The notes under the pieces were generated by a model. That model did not search any database, was not told the DNA's origin, and worked only from the letters and a program-made list of their open reading frames with translations. Both the position numbers and the translations under genes were made by a program. A DNA stretch of 64,000 bases from Synechococcus sp. UW140 (GTDB taxonomy: Bacteria; Cyanobacteriota; Cyanobacteriia; PCC-6307; Cyanobiaceae), in assembly GCF_900474295.1 (NCBI RefSeq), contig NZ_UCOB01000003.1, positions 1-64,000 of the forward strand. Direction: 5' to 3'. Positions within the stretch are counted from its first letter, which is position 1. Every line of letters starts with the position of its first letter. This document shows positions 32,870 through 42,468 of the stretch, piece by piece.

Positions 32870-34222
32870 ATGTCCGAGTTAAAGCCCAACCGTTCGAGCC
32901 ATTCTTCCTGGTTGGTCTTGCTTGGTGCCGGAGGCTTGTCAGCTGCGGTGGCCCTGTCTGCCCCGGGGTTGGGTTTGCCAACCAGTGGCTCTTCCTCGAT
33001 CACGGATAGTCCCAAGGAGGTCATTGATCAGGTCTGGCAGATTGTTTATCGCGATTATCTCGATTCCACCGGTGAATACGATCCTCAGAAATGGAAAAAA
33101 CTGAGGCGAGATCTTCTCGCAAAGCCTTACACCGGCACTTCTGAATCGTATGAGGCAATCCGTGGCATGCTCGCAAGCCTGGATGACCCATATACCCGTT
33201 TTCTTGATCCGAAAGAGTTCAAGGAAATGCAGATTGAAACCTCAGGTGAGCTGATGGGGGTGGGTATTCAGATTTCACTCGATAAGGACACAAAAGAAAT
33301 TGTTGTTGTGTCCCCGATTGAGGGCACTCCAGCTTCCCGGGCAGGCGTACAGCCCAAGGATGTGATTGTTTCAATTGATGGTCGCTCCACAAAGGGAATG
33401 ACCACAGAGGATGCCGTTAAATTAATCCGAGGCAAAGAAGGAACAGAAGTCACTCTCGGTCTGCGCCGGAAGGGTGAGGTGATCGCCTTGCCAATGGTGA
33501 GGGCTCGAATCGAAATTCATGCGGTCGATAGCCAACTCAACACCTCTCCTGGTGGCGAGAAGGTTGGATATATCCGTTTGAAGCAGTTCAATGCCAATGC
33601 TGCAAAGGAGATGCGAGCGGCGATCCGTCAGCTCGAAGCCGAAGGGGCAAGCGGCTATGTCCTTGACCTGCGCAGCAATCCCGGTGGCCTGCTGGAAGCG
33701 AGTGTGGATATTGCGCGGCAGTGGCTTGATGAGGGAACGATTGTTAGCACCAAAACGCGCAATGGCATCCAGGATGTGCGCAGGGCAACGGGTTCAGCGC
33801 TGACTCAGCGCCCGGTGGTCGTGCTCGTGAATGAAGGCTCTGCTAGTGCCAGTGAGATTCTCTCTGGTGCCCTTCAAGACAATCACCGAGCCCAGCTTGT
33901 CGGTCAGAAAACATTCGGAAAGGGCCTCGTTCAGTCGGTTCGAGGTCTTGCCGATGGCTCAGGACTCACCGTCACCATTGCTAAATACCTCACTCCGAAC
34001 GGCACCGATATCCACAAGAACGGGATTCGGCCCGATGTGACCGTGGAAATGACGCAGGAGGAGGTGAAGTCTCTGACTATCGAGGACCTCGGGACCAACA
34101 AAGACAGTCAGTACCGGATTGCGGAAACGACCCTGATGAAAGCTCTCAAGTCAGCGAATGCAACGCAAACGTTCCGACCTGGGCTCAGCAATCTCACATC
34201 GGCATTGACTACGAAACGCTGA
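32870..34222 (+). CDS. ctpA: C-terminal processing protease (S41)
   Basis: A periplasmic or lumenal serine protease; in cyanobacteria CtpA removes the C-terminal extension of photosystem II D1, and paralogues have other targets. Signal/anchor at about residues 14-35, a PDZ domain (Gly-Val-Gly-Ile-Gln-Ile through Asp-Val-Ile-Val-Ser-Ile-Asp-Gly), then the catalytic Ser in Asn-Glu-Gly-Ser-Ala-Ser-Ala-Ser-Glu-Ile and the Lys in Gly-Gln-Lys-Thr-Phe-Gly-Lys-Gly. Length 450 aa. Which paralogue (CtpA, B or C) is not decided by sequence reading alone. Confidence 0.93.
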   Translation: MSELKPNRSSHSSWLVLLGAGGLSAAVALSAPGLGLPTSGSSSITDSPKEVIDQVWQIVYRDYLDSTGEYDPQKWKKLRRDLLAKPYTGTSESYEAIRGMLASLDDPYTRFLDPKEFKEMQIETSGELMGVGIQISLDKDTKEIVVVSPIEGTPASRAGVQPKDVIVSIDGRSTKGMTTEDAVKLIRGKEGTEVTLGLRRKGEVIALPMVRARIEIHAVDSQLNTSPGGEKVGYIRLKQFNANAAKEMRAAIRQLEAEGASGYVLDLRSNPGGLLEASVDIARQWLDEGTIVSTKTRNGIQDVRRATGSALTQRPVVVLVNEGSASASEILSGALQDNHRAQLVGQKTFGKGLVQSVRGLADGSGLTVTIAKYLTPNGTDIHKNGIRPDVTVEMTQEEVKSLTIEDLGTNKDSQYRIAETTLMKALKSANATQTFRPGLSNLTSALTTKR

Positions 34223-34279
34223 ATGGATCTTGATCTTCAACCGTGATCCCCATCGCCGCGGCCCACTCCTCGAGGTGTC

Positions 34280-34744
34280 TCATTTAATCCTCGTTGAATT
34301 TGAACTCTTGGTAGACCTCGCTGATTCGCCGTAGCCCATTGCCTCGAGGGAGCCCGCCTCACAGAAGTGATTTGCAAATTCCTGCTCCCCCATTCCTCCA
34401 TTGATGCCGCTGAGCTTGGCTCCCGAGTCGGTGCATCGAACCTCCCATCGCGCTTTGATCCTCCAATCCTCTGCGTCGTAGAGGTTGAACGTGCCGCCTT
34501 TGGCACTGACGCCAAGCTCAGGGCAGATGCGACCGCTTTTGGATGTGCTCGAGAAGAGCTTCTTCTCGCTCGTCACGCACAAGTTTTCCAGGACTGGCTT
34601 GCGTACCGGAACGCTTCGATCCAGAGAAACGATTGTCGTTTCGAGCAGCGAGCATCCCGAGCAGAGCAGCACGACGACTGGCCAAGCAAGGGGGAAAAGA
34701 CGTTTTTGCAATGGATTGAGCTCGCTGATGCTCAAAATCGCCAA
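34280..34744 (-). CDS. Hypothetical lipoprotein
   Basis: The N-terminal hydrophobic stretch ends in Leu-Cys-Ser-Gly-Cys-Ser, a lipobox with the lipidated Cys near residue 31. The mature part has further Cys residues (Leu-Cys-Val, Ile-Cys-Pro, Arg-Cys-Thr, Phe-Cys-Glu) and likely disulfides. No family recognised. Convergent with ctpA. Confidence 0.6.
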   Translation of the reverse strand: MAILSISELNPLQKRLFPLAWPVVVLLCSGCSLLETTIVSLDRSVPVRKPVLENLCVTSEKKLFSSTSKSGRICPELGVSAKGGTFNLYDAEDWRIKARWEVRCTDSGAKLSGINGGMGEQEFANHFCEAGSLEAMGYGESARSTKSSNSTRIK

Positions 34745-34795
34745 ATTGAATCTGATTCTGCCGCTCTACCGACTGATGGATCTGGTCACGAGCGG

Positions 34796-34972
34796 TCAGG
34801 AGACCGGTTGCATCAGCCCACCACCAGGTGTTGAATCATCATCATCATTTTCAGTGTCGCTCTGAAGCAGAGCGAATAGACCAAGGGCAGCAGCGCCGAT
34901 CAAGCTTCCGTACAGGCCAATGGGGCCGGATGACGTGATTGGTTCAATGATTTCGCCCATTCCTGAACCCAT
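34796..34972 (-). CDS. Small single-pass membrane protein, 58 aa
   Basis: ATG at 34972 (alternative 34960): Met-Gly-Ser-Gly-Met-Gly-Glu-Ile-Ile, a membrane segment (Gly-Ser-Leu-Ile-Gly-Ala-Ala-Ala-Leu-Gly-Leu-Phe), then an acidic tail with four Asp in a row. It sits 61 bp after mfd on the same strand. Function unknown; the clean helix plus charged tail supports a real gene. Confidence 0.5.
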   Translation of the reverse strand: MGSGMGEIIEPITSSGPIGLYGSLIGAAALGLFALLQSDTENDDDDSTPGGGLMQPVS

Positions 34973-35033
34973 CCAAGTCGACACAGTGTAACGAAGAATT
35001 GCGGGCTGTGGCGAATTGTTCTCATCTTCGCGC

Positions 35034-38000
35034 TTAAACGCTGAGAACCTTGTCGTTGGAACGATTCTGCTGCTCCTGGCGCTGCTCCGTGGTGAGCCCA
35101 TCGGCACCGGGGATCTGTGCTGCCATCTGTTCGAGCCAGCTCTTGAGTTCCTCCAATTGCTTGTCCATGGCCAGTACACCCAACCCTCGGGCCAGCACCT
35201 TGGCGGTACTGCCACTTCCAGCCTGATAGATCAGTCGGCCATGGAGGTGCTTGGGAAGGCCCTGACGCAGCAGTCTGAAGGCGGGTTCCTCCATCGGTGT
35301 TTCCAGCGCAATGTTCGGTTTCTCGGGGCGGATTCGGGCAAAGCCACAACGCTTGGCCAGCAGCTTCAGTTCCATCAGTTGCAGCAATGACTGCACAGGT
35401 CCTGGTAGGGCGCCGTAGCGGTCGGCCCAGCCCGCGGCCATCTCGACCAATGCTTCCTGGCTCTGACATTCGGCTGCGGAGCGATAGGCACCCATCTTTT
35501 CGTCCGCATCCGTGATCCAGTCGGCAGGGATGAAGGCAGTGACCTGGAGATCCACCTGGGTGTCGTCAACGGCGGGGATGTCTTGCCCTTGGATGTCGGC
35601 CAGGGATTCCTGCAGCATCTCCATATAAAGGTCGAAGCCAATCGCCTCCATCTGGCCGCTCTGTTCCACGCCTAGAAGGTTTCCCACACCTCGGATTTCC
35701 ATATCGCGCATGGCCAGCTGGTAGCCGCTGCCCAGTTGGGCAAATTCCTGAATGGCTCGTAAGCGCTGGCGGGCTGCATCGCTGAGGGAGGCGTTGCCTG
35801 GATAGAACAGCCAGGCATGGGCCTGAATACCACTGCGTCCTACACGGCCCCTCAGCTGGTAGAGCTGGGCAAGGCCGAAGCGGTGAGCATCTTCGATCAG
35901 GATGGTGTTGACGCGGGGAATATCCAGACCGCTTTCCACAATCGTGGTGCAGAGCATCACATCGGCCTCGCCGCCGTTGAACGCCACCATGGCGCTTTCA
36001 AGTTCACCCTCGGCCATCTGGCCATGGGCCACGAGCAGCTTGAGGTCCGGCAGCATCTGACGCAGATTTTCTGCGACCTCCTCAATGCCCTCCACGCGCG
36101 GTACGACATAAAACACCTGGCCGCCGCGATCCAGTTCCTGTCGGATGGCACTGCGCACCACTTCATCGTCCAATGCGGCTAGATGGGTTTTGATCGGCCT
36201 GCGTAAGGGCGGAGGTGTGGTGATCAGGCTCATTTCACGCACACCCGAGAGGCTCATATAAAGCGTGCGCGGAATGGGGGTTGCCGACAGGGTGAGAACG
36301 TCGACGTCCTTACGCAGGGCTTTGATCTTCTCCTTCTGATTCACTCCGAAGCGTTGTTCTTCGTCCACCACCAGCAGGCCGAGCTTGTCGAAGGCTGTGC
36401 TCTTACTCAGGAGCTGATGGGTTCCCACCACGGCATCGATGGTGCCCGAACCGAGCCCCTCAAGGATCACTTTGCGCTCGCTGGTTGTTCTGAAGCGGTT
36501 GAGCAGCGCCACCTTGATTGGATAAGGGGCAAAACGCTCTGAAAGGGTGCGCCAGTGCTGCTGAGCCAACACGGTTGTGGGGGCCAGCATTGCCACTTGC
36601 TTCCCAGCGGTGATCGCCTTGAAGATTGCCCTGATCGCGACTTCGGTCTTACCGAATCCCACATCTCCACACACGAGGCGATCCATCGGCTGTGCCTTCT
36701 CCATATCGCGCTTCACTTCGGCAGTCGCCTTGACCTGGTCTGGGGTCGGTTCGTAGGGGAAGGAATCTTCCAGCTCCAGCTGCCACGGCCCATCAATCGG
36801 GAAGGCAAAACCAGCTGCCTGATGCCTCTCGGCATAGAGCTTGACCAGATCAACGGCCACCTTGCGTACGGCCTTGCTAGCCCGTTCTTTGGCTTTCACC
36901 CAGGCCGAACCACCCATCTTGCTCAGCTGGGGTGGGCTGTCACTGTTGGCTCGATAGCGACCGAGGCTGCCCAGTTGATCGGCCGCTACACGCAGGATGC
37001 CGTCGGCGTATTGCACCACCAGGTAGTCGCGTGCTTCGCCACTGATCGCTAATTTTTCGAGCTGCTTGAACCGACCGATTCCGTGGTTGCGATGGACCAC
37101 GAAATCCCCCTGCTGCATCTTGTTGGGATCCACCGTGCGGCTCGCTGCCTTGCGTCGCCGGCGGATGTAGCCGCTGCTCGTGAGGTTCTGTTGCCCGAAA
37201 AACTCTCGGTCGGTGATCAGCACCACTCGCCAGGCTGGCAATTGCAGCCCTTCGAGTTCGGCGGTTCCTTTGGTTTTGAGTGCAACAGGAGTGCCCTGCT
37301 CAATTAAGCGGGCAATGGCCTGATGGTCCGCAGCATTGGGTACAAACCTGCTGACGCAGTCGTGTTCTTCAAGTAGCGCGACGGCGCGGCTGGGCTGGGC
37401 TGAGATCAGCCACACCGCCTGACGCTCGCGTTGGTAGTCCTTCAGTAGTTCCCCTAGTTTTCCGAATTGATTGGGGTAGGCCGGGACGGCTCGACTGGCC
37501 AGGTCAAAAGCGTTGAGGTGGTCATCACTTTCATGAAGTTCCGCTAGATCAAATCCGGGGAAGACATCGGTCAGCCCCATCGCCTCCTCAATTCCGCGGT
37601 GCAATAACGGCAGTGGCAGGGCGAGTTCGCTGTGGTGTTCGGTGGCATGGTCCAACCACTGCTGACCATGGGCTTTGCCGTGACGTCTTTCATCAATCGC
37701 CACACAGCACTGCTCGGGTAAGTAATCCAGCAGAGAGGCCGGCTCTGACCAGGCCAGCCCCATCAACCGACGCATGCCTTCTGGGGTATTGCCTTCCAAG
37801 AGCGCACTGATTTGCTCTTCGTCGAGCAGTTGATCGAGCCCTTCCGGCATCGTTTCGCGCAGTTGTTCGGCGATCAGTGGGCTGAAGCCGGTGGGAGTCA
37901 GTCGCAGCTGTTCCACTGGATCGAGGGATCGCTGACTTGCTGGGTCAAATTCCCGCAGTTTGTCGAGCTCATCCCCGAAGAATTCCAGGCGTACCGGTAG

Positions 38001-38576
38001 TTCGCTGCTCACCGGATAGATGTCAACGATGTCGCCGCGGCGGCTCCAACTGCCTTCCTGGTCAATGCTGGAGACCCGCTCGTATCCGAGTTGGCTGAGG
38101 GTGAGGGCCAGCTCTTCAAGGTCGATGCTGTCGCCTTTGCGGACTGTGCGGCAGCGCGCGGCAAGCGCCTGCGGTGGGGGTAGATGGGGCTGCAGGCAAC
38201 GCTCAGTGGCGACAATCGCCATCCCCTCACGGCCGCACTGATCCTGCAACTCGCTCAGCACTTGCAGTTGTCCCCAAGTGATTTCTGTCGTGGGGTCGAA
38301 GGGTTCGTAAGGAGACCCTTCGCTGGTTGGGTAGAGCTGAGCTGATGGCCAACCCATCAGCTCTAGGAGTGCCGTCCATCGACCGGCCTCTTCCAGGGTG
38401 GGAACGACCACCAGCAGGGATTGATCTGCGCGTCTGGCCAGGGCACTGGCAATCAACGCTCTGGCGGCACGATTGGCGCCCCGTAGTAGCAGGCGTTCTG
38501 GTCGCTGGCTGCGCTCCTGTAGCTCTCCGGTCAACGCCGTCGTCTGCAGCAGGCGCACCAGGGAGTTCAGGGGCAT
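35034..38576 (-). CDS. mfd: Transcription-repair coupling factor
   Basis: An ATP-driven translocase that removes stalled RNA polymerase at DNA lesions and recruits UvrA. In order: UvrB-like N-terminal region, RNA-polymerase-interacting region (about residues 480-560), and a RecG-like helicase with Walker A Gly-Asp-Val-Gly-Phe-Gly-Lys-Thr-Glu and DExQ-type box Val-Asp-Glu-Glu-Gln-Arg-Phe-Gly-Val (most bacteria have His where this has Glu). Motifs IV-VI include Gln-Leu-Arg-Gly-Arg-Val-Gly-Arg-Ser, and a C-terminal UvrA-regulating domain follows. 1180 aa, full length. Confidence 0.97.
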   Translation of the reverse strand: MPLNSLVRLLQTTALTGELQERSQRPERLLLRGANRAARALIASALARRADQSLLVVVPTLEEAGRWTALLELMGWPSAQLYPTSEGSPYEPFDPTTEITWGQLQVLSELQDQCGREGMAIVATERCLQPHLPPPQALAARCRTVRKGDSIDLEELALTLSQLGYERVSSIDQEGSWSRRGDIVDIYPVSSELPVRLEFFGDELDKLREFDPASQRSLDPVEQLRLTPTGFSPLIAEQLRETMPEGLDQLLDEEQISALLEGNTPEGMRRLMGLAWSEPASLLDYLPEQCCVAIDERRHGKAHGQQWLDHATEHHSELALPLPLLHRGIEEAMGLTDVFPGFDLAELHESDDHLNAFDLASRAVPAYPNQFGKLGELLKDYQRERQAVWLISAQPSRAVALLEEHDCVSRFVPNAADHQAIARLIEQGTPVALKTKGTAELEGLQLPAWRVVLITDREFFGQQNLTSSGYIRRRRKAASRTVDPNKMQQGDFVVHRNHGIGRFKQLEKLAISGEARDYLVVQYADGILRVAADQLGSLGRYRANSDSPPQLSKMGGSAWVKAKERASKAVRKVAVDLVKLYAERHQAAGFAFPIDGPWQLELEDSFPYEPTPDQVKATAEVKRDMEKAQPMDRLVCGDVGFGKTEVAIRAIFKAITAGKQVAMLAPTTVLAQQHWRTLSERFAPYPIKVALLNRFRTTSERKVILEGLGSGTIDAVVGTHQLLSKSTAFDKLGLLVVDEEQRFGVNQKEKIKALRKDVDVLTLSATPIPRTLYMSLSGVREMSLITTPPPLRRPIKTHLAALDDEVVRSAIRQELDRGGQVFYVVPRVEGIEEVAENLRQMLPDLKLLVAHGQMAEGELESAMVAFNGGEADVMLCTTIVESGLDIPRVNTILIEDAHRFGLAQLYQLRGRVGRSGIQAHAWLFYPGNASLSDAARQRLRAIQEFAQLGSGYQLAMRDMEIRGVGNLLGVEQSGQMEAIGFDLYMEMLQESLADIQGQDIPAVDDTQVDLQVTAFIPADWITDADEKMGAYRSAAECQSQEALVEMAAGWADRYGALPGPVQSLLQLMELKLLAKRCGFARIRPEKPNIALETPMEEPAFRLLRQGLPKHLHGRLIYQAGSGSTAKVLARGLGVLAMDKQLEELKSWLEQMAAQIPGADGLTTEQRQEQQNRSNDKVLSV

Positions 38577-38690
38577 GGACGATTAACAGCTGCCAACGGT
38601 TGATCTTCGCAACTGGATGTGCTCGCTGTGGAGAGCCGGCTCGGCTTCAGCGCGGATTAGGGTCAAAGCGCTGGATGGATGGGTTCAGGA

Positions 38691-39779
38691 ATGGACCGGA
38701 TCATCGATGACCCACTGGCGATTACGCCCACCTGGCTTGAGGGGCAACTCAGGTGCATTTCCTCATTCAAGGATCTCAAGGTCACAACTGTCGAAACAGA
38801 AACGATTGGTGCGGCGACTGGATTCCTCTCGCGAATTGCAAGGCTGACGCCAACCTATGGCGCCAAGGCTCCACAGGCGCCATCAACATTGATTCTGAAG
38901 GTTCAAACCAATCGAGAAGGTTTTACGGATGTGGCTGAACGGCTGCAAGCCTTTGAACGTGAGCTTGGCTTTTACAAAGATTTTGCGCCAGATCTACAAG
39001 CCCGATTGCCCAGGGTTTTCGGTGGCTATGCCGAAGGTGGCAAGGGCTGGATCTTGATGGAGGATCTCTCGGCCTGGAGCCAGGGTGATCAGGTCTTCGG
39101 CATCAGTCATGACCAAGTCAAGTCCACATTGAAAATAATGGCTGCAGTGCATGCCGGTTATTGGCAGTGCGATCAGTTGGGTATGAAATCATGGCTTCCT
39201 TGCCATGATTTCTGGTTTCATGATGACCTTGGCGTCACTTGGGCAACCATTAAAAAGAGCTATGCCCTACGTCTTGGCGAAGCGGCGGTTGCCCTTATAG
39301 ACCGTGTGGTGAACAACTACGAAAATCTGATCGAAGAGTTGGACAGACTCCCTCAGACCTTGGTGCATGGAGATCTGAGGGCGGACAATCTTCTTCTCTC
39401 TTCCCCTGCTTCTTCCGGGTCCGATGTGATCGTGATCGATTGGCAGACAGTCACCCGCAGTCTTGCTTGTATCGATCTAGCGTTTCTGATTGGTGGTAGC
39501 GAACCCACCGCAGAACGGCATGGCCATGCTCAAGACCTTTTGCGTTTCTGGCATCAGCAACTGGTGGCTCATGGTGTGTGTGATTACCCCTATCAACAGG
39601 CTCTGCATCACTTGCGTTTGGCATTGCTGATTTGTCTCGCTGTGCCGATTGTTGCCTTCAAAGAACTTGATGGACCCAGCTTTCACAGTGCGCGAGAAGC
39701 GCAGCTGGCCGAATGCTTTCTTTTTCGACACACCCAGGCAGCGCTCGACTGGTCTGCCGAGATTGCGTTGCAAGACTGA
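38691..39779 (+). CDS. Aminoglycoside-phosphotransferase-like (EcKinase-like) kinase
   Basis: A small-molecule kinase fold of about 362 aa. The N-lobe has Leu-Ile-Leu-Lys-Val-Gln (ATP Lys) and Ile-Leu-Met-Glu-Asp-Leu. The catalytic loop is Leu-Val-His-Gly-Asp-Leu-Arg-Ala-Asp-Asn-Leu and the metal-binding motif Val-Ile-Asp-Trp-Gln. It resembles the choline/ecdysteroid kinase branch (PF02958-like). The natural substrate in cyanobacteria is not known to me; antibiotic resistance is not implied. Met5 of the longer frame (38691) is preferred. Divergent from mfd. Confidence 0.82.
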   Translation: MDRIIDDPLAITPTWLEGQLRCISSFKDLKVTTVETETIGAATGFLSRIARLTPTYGAKAPQAPSTLILKVQTNREGFTDVAERLQAFERELGFYKDFAPDLQARLPRVFGGYAEGGKGWILMEDLSAWSQGDQVFGISHDQVKSTLKIMAAVHAGYWQCDQLGMKSWLPCHDFWFHDDLGVTWATIKKSYALRLGEAAVALIDRVVNNYENLIEELDRLPQTLVHGDLRADNLLLSSPASSGSDVIVIDWQTVTRSLACIDLAFLIGGSEPTAERHGHAQDLLRFWHQQLVAHGVCDYPYQQALHHLRLALLICLAVPIVAFKELDGPSFHSAREAQLAECFLFRHTQAALDWSAEIALQD

Positions 39780-39814
39780 ATTGAGCTTTACGATCAGTGC
39801 AGACTCCTTGGCTG

Positions 39815-40102
39815 ATGCCCCGTTTTCGTTGTCCGGATTGCTGTTGTGGGCCAGCGATCGTGCTGCATCCCCCCAGAGGGGCTACGCCGATTTGCTCACG
39901 ATGTGGAGGTGTATTAGAGCGCCAACCTCTGATTCGTCCAGTGCCGATGCTGGTGTTTTTAGCCGTGACGACTGCTTTCATCGGTCTCTCCTTTCCGGTG
40001 CTGTTTGTGCCTCGTCCCGAACCCAGGCGCCGTCCATTGATTCCAGCGTCTCCCACGGCTGAGCTCGATGCACGCCATCGTGAGATAGTCCCTGTTGCTT
40101 GA
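39815..40102 (+). CDS. Zinc-ribbon membrane protein, 95 aa
   Basis: From ATG at 39815: Met-Pro-Arg-Phe-Arg-Cys-Pro-Asp-Cys-Cys-Cys, then Cys-Ser-Arg-Cys-Gly-Gly, forming a four-Cys zinc ribbon. One membrane helix follows (Met-Leu-Val-Phe-Leu-Ala-Val-Thr-Thr-Ala-Phe) and a Pro/Arg-rich tail. Conserved small proteins of this layout occur in cyanobacteria; no role known to me. Two more tiny membrane-protein frames follow. Confidence 0.65.
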   Translation: MPRFRCPDCCCGPAIVLHPPRGATPICSRCGGVLERQPLIRPVPMLVFLAVTTAFIGLSFPVLFVPRPEPRRRPLIPASPTAELDARHREIVPVA

Positions 40103-40111
40103 TCTGAGCTG

Positions 40112-40225
40112 ATGACGTCTCTTGAAACTCAGCTTGTGGCTTTTCTCGCCTTTGGGGCCGCGGTGTCAACGCTTGCTGCCTGGATGCTCTCCAGCCTGGG
40201 GACAAGTGCAAGAAGCAAGCGCTGA
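40112..40225 (+). CDS. Tiny membrane protein, 37 aa
   Basis: ATG at 40112: Met-Thr-Ser-Leu-Glu-Thr-Gln-Leu-Val-Ala-Phe-Leu-Ala-Phe-Gly, one helix through Leu-Ala-Ala-Trp-Met-Leu, then a short basic end Ala-Arg-Ser-Lys-Arg-stop. The topology matches small thylakoid complex subunits, but I cannot match it to a named Psa, Psb, Pet or Ndh protein. It lies 9 bp after the zinc-ribbon gene, so may be co-transcribed. Confidence 0.5.
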   Translation: MTSLETQLVAFLAFGAAVSTLAAWMLSSLGTSARSKR

Positions 40226-40272
40226 GGATAAACCCCTCAATTGGTTATGCACATGCATGCCAATGTTTAGGA

Positions 40273-40440
40273 ATGGATATCGATTTTGCCTCGAACTGGA
40301 AAGAGTTCCTGCCTTTTGTCAGCCCTGTCTATCTGCCTTTGCTCAAGGCATCAGAGACGCCTAAGTACTTTTTCTTTGCTTCTTGTGGATACTTTGTGGG
40401 GTGGCTGTCTGGCTGCTGGATGATTGATTTAAAAAATTGA
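40273..40440 (+). CDS. Small aromatic-rich membrane protein, 55 aa
   Basis: ATG at 40273: Met-Asp-Ile-Asp-Phe-Ala-Ser-Asn-Trp-Lys-Glu-Phe-Leu, a Pro-rich hinge, then Lys-Tyr-Phe-Phe-Phe-Ala-Ser-Cys-Gly-Tyr-Phe-Val-Gly-Trp-Leu as membrane helix and a short polar end. Amino-acid make-up is protein-like in this frame only. No family recognised. The rest of the gap to 40520 shows no gene. Confidence 0.5.
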   Translation: MDIDFASNWKEFLPFVSPVYLPLLKASETPKYFFFASCGYFVGWLSGCWMIDLKN

Positions 40441-40520
40441 TTCAATCTCGAGTGCTGTCCAAGCGAGAGTTTGCTAATGCTCTCCATTTCTGTGTAATTG
40501 AAAGCTGAAAAGTGAACGCT

Positions 40521-40549
40521 AAAAAAGATCCACCCATTGAGGGCGGATC
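40521..40549 (-). terminator. Rho-independent terminator of rpe
   Basis: Minus strand: stem GATCCGCCC / GGGTGGATC with loop TCAAT (one A-C mismatch), followed by TTTTTT. It lies 45 bp past the rpe stop. Confidence 0.75.
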
Positions 40550-40593
40550 ATGATACTTCGAGTTGGTTCAGATTTGTTGAGTGAACCGCTTGC

Positions 40594-41262
40594 TCAGGAA
40601 CTCTTGCTATCGCGGATTCCTTGGATAGCAGCTGCGTAATCGGGTTGGTTGAACACTCCAGATCCACTCACGATTGCGTTAGCACCTGCTTCGATCACCT
40701 TCCAGGCATTAGCTCCCTTGATGCCCCCGTCCACTTCAATCCATGGATCGACACCCTTCTCTTCACACATCCGGCGTAGATCACGGATTTTTTGCACTTG
40801 ATTGTCGATGAAGCTCTGGCCTCCGAAACCGGGATTCACACTCATGATCAGCACCAAGTCGCACAGTTCGAGGCAGTACTCCAGGGTGTCGATCGGGGTA
40901 CCGGGGTTGAGGACGGCTCCAGCCATTTTTCCCAGATCCTTAATCTGGCCAAGATTGCGGTGTAAGTGGGGGCAGGCTTCCACCTGCACAGAGATGATGT
41001 CTGCTCCAGCCTTGGCAAAGTCAGGGACGTATTTCTCCGGCTCCACGATCATCAGATGAACGTCCAGAGGCTTTTCAGTCACAGGACGCAGCGCATCAAC
41101 GATCAGTGGCCCAATGGTGATGTTGGGCACGAAACGGCCATCCATCACATCCACATGGATCCAGTCAGCACCGGCCTGATCCACCGCTTTCACTTCTTCA
41201 CCAAGGCGAGCAAAGTCAGCTGAAAGGATGGATGGAGAGATCACCAGGGGCTTGGTGCTCAT
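40594..41262 (-). CDS. rpe: Ribulose-phosphate 3-epimerase
   Basis: Interconverts ribulose-5-P and xylulose-5-P in the Calvin and pentose phosphate cycles. TIM-barrel metal and catalytic residues are seen in [11 protein letters not shown], His-Leu-Met-Ile and Glu-Val-Asp-Gly-Gly-Ile. ATG at 41262 gives 222 aa, the normal size; the longer frame adds 31 unlikely residues. It diverges from glpX with 170 bp between starts, so the two Calvin-cycle genes may share regulation. Confidence 0.96.
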   Translation of the reverse strand: MSTKPLVISPSILSADFARLGEEVKAVDQAGADWIHVDVMDGRFVPNITIGPLIVDALRPVTEKPLDVHLMIVEPEKYVPDFAKAGADIISVQVEACPHLHRNLGQIKDLGKMAGAVLNPGTPIDTLEYCLELCDLVLIMSVNPGFGGQSFIDNQVQKIRDLRRMCEEKGVDPWIEVDGGIKGANAWKVIEAGANAIVSGSGVFNQPDYAAAIQGIRDSKSS

Positions 41263-41432
41263 GGGGGGATCCGCGGGAATGCGCGGCGATTGTAGGAACC
41301 GCTGAATGCGCTGATACAGTGAGCCGCGCTCTTGAGCTGAGAAGTCCTGCGGCATCGGGTTCCTTGCCCTTCCCGTGGATCGCCAGGTCAGCTCACCGTT
41401 CGCTGCACCCTTTACCCCAACGCCGCATACCC

Positions 41433-42437
41433 GTGGATCGCACTCTTATCCAGGAAATTCTCGAGGTCGTTGAGCAGGCGGCTATCGCTTCCGCAAAGCT
41501 CACCGGTCTCGGTAAAAAGGACGAAGCTGACGCCGCAGCTGTTGAAGCAATGCGTCAGCGCATGGGCCAGATCCAGATGCAAGGTCGCATTGTGATCGGT
41601 GAGGGCGAGCGTGATGAAGCTCCGATGCTCTACATCGGTGAGGAAGTCGGCAGCGGCACCGGCCCTGGAGTGGACTTCGCTGTGGATCCTTGCGAGGGCA
41701 CCAACCTTTGTGCCAACAACCAGCGAGGCTCCATGGCAGTCCTCGCCGCTTCCGACCGAGGTGGTTTGTTCAACGCTCCAGACTTCTATATGAAGAAACT
41801 GGCTGCTCCCCCGGCCGCCAAGGGCAAGGTGGACATTCGCAAGTCGGCCACTGAGAACATCAAAATTCTGAGTGAGTGTCTTGGCATTGCGGTCAGCGAC
41901 CTCACCATTGTCGTGATGGATCGTGCCCGTCACAAAGATCTGATTGCTGAAATCCGTGCCACCGGTGCCCGTGTTCAGCCCATTTCCGATGGCGACGTTC
42001 AGGCAGCAATTGCCTGTGGTTTTGCCGGCACTGGCACCCACTGTCTGATGGGTATCGGTGCAGCCCCCGAAGGCGTGATTTCTGCCGCTGCCATGCGTGC
42101 TCTTGGTGGCCATTTCCAGGGCCAGTTGGTCTATGACCCTGCCGTTGCTCAGACCCAGGAATGGGCTGACCTCACCAAGGAAGGCAACCTTGCACGCCTT
42201 GAGGAGATGGGGATCACCGATCCAGACAAGATCTACGAAGCCGAGGAGCTTGCCTCCGGAGAGCATGTTGTCTTCGCTGGCGGTGGCATCACTGATGGCC
42301 TGCTCTTCGACGGCGTTAAGTTCGAGAAGGACTGCACCCGGACCAGCAGCCTGGTGATCAGCAACCTTGACAACACCTGTCGCTTCACCGACACGGTCCA
42401 TATCAAGGACGGCGCTCAGAGCATCGCGCTGAACTGA
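41433..42437 (+). CDS. glpX: Class II fructose-1,6-/sedoheptulose-1,7-bisphosphatase
   Basis: A dual phosphatase of the Calvin cycle in cyanobacteria, cutting FBP and SBP. GTG at 41433 gives 334 aa: [10 protein letters not shown]. GlpX motifs are [11 protein letters not shown] and Asp-Pro-Cys-Glu-Gly-Thr-Asn, metal-binding as in the lithium-sensitive phosphatase superfamily. It heads the plus-strand run glpX-hemA-glgC-gnd-pgl; hemA starts 31 bp after its stop. Confidence 0.96.
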   Translation: MDRTLIQEILEVVEQAAIASAKLTGLGKKDEADAAAVEAMRQRMGQIQMQGRIVIGEGERDEAPMLYIGEEVGSGTGPGVDFAVDPCEGTNLCANNQRGSMAVLAASDRGGLFNAPDFYMKKLAAPPAAKGKVDIRKSATENIKILSECLGIAVSDLTIVVMDRARHKDLIAEIRATGARVQPISDGDVQAAIACGFAGTGTHCLMGIGAAPEGVISAAAMRALGGHFQGQLVYDPAVAQTQEWADLTKEGNLARLEEMGITDPDKIYEAEELASGEHVVFAGGGITDGLLFDGVKFEKDCTRTSSLVISNLDNTCRFTDTVHIKDGAQSIALN

Positions 42438-42468
42438 CCTTCAACGACTGGATAAGAGGAGCATCTCC

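Noticed and set aside
38691-39779. Antibiotic resistance call for the APH-like kinase
   Set aside because: The fold covers many choline, sugar and steroid kinases; no resistance context, and the gene looks like core chromosome.
41412-42401. Long open frame (329 codons) opposite glpX
   Set aside because: It mirrors the codon structure of glpX in high-GC DNA; its composition is not like a known protein, and glpX is certain.
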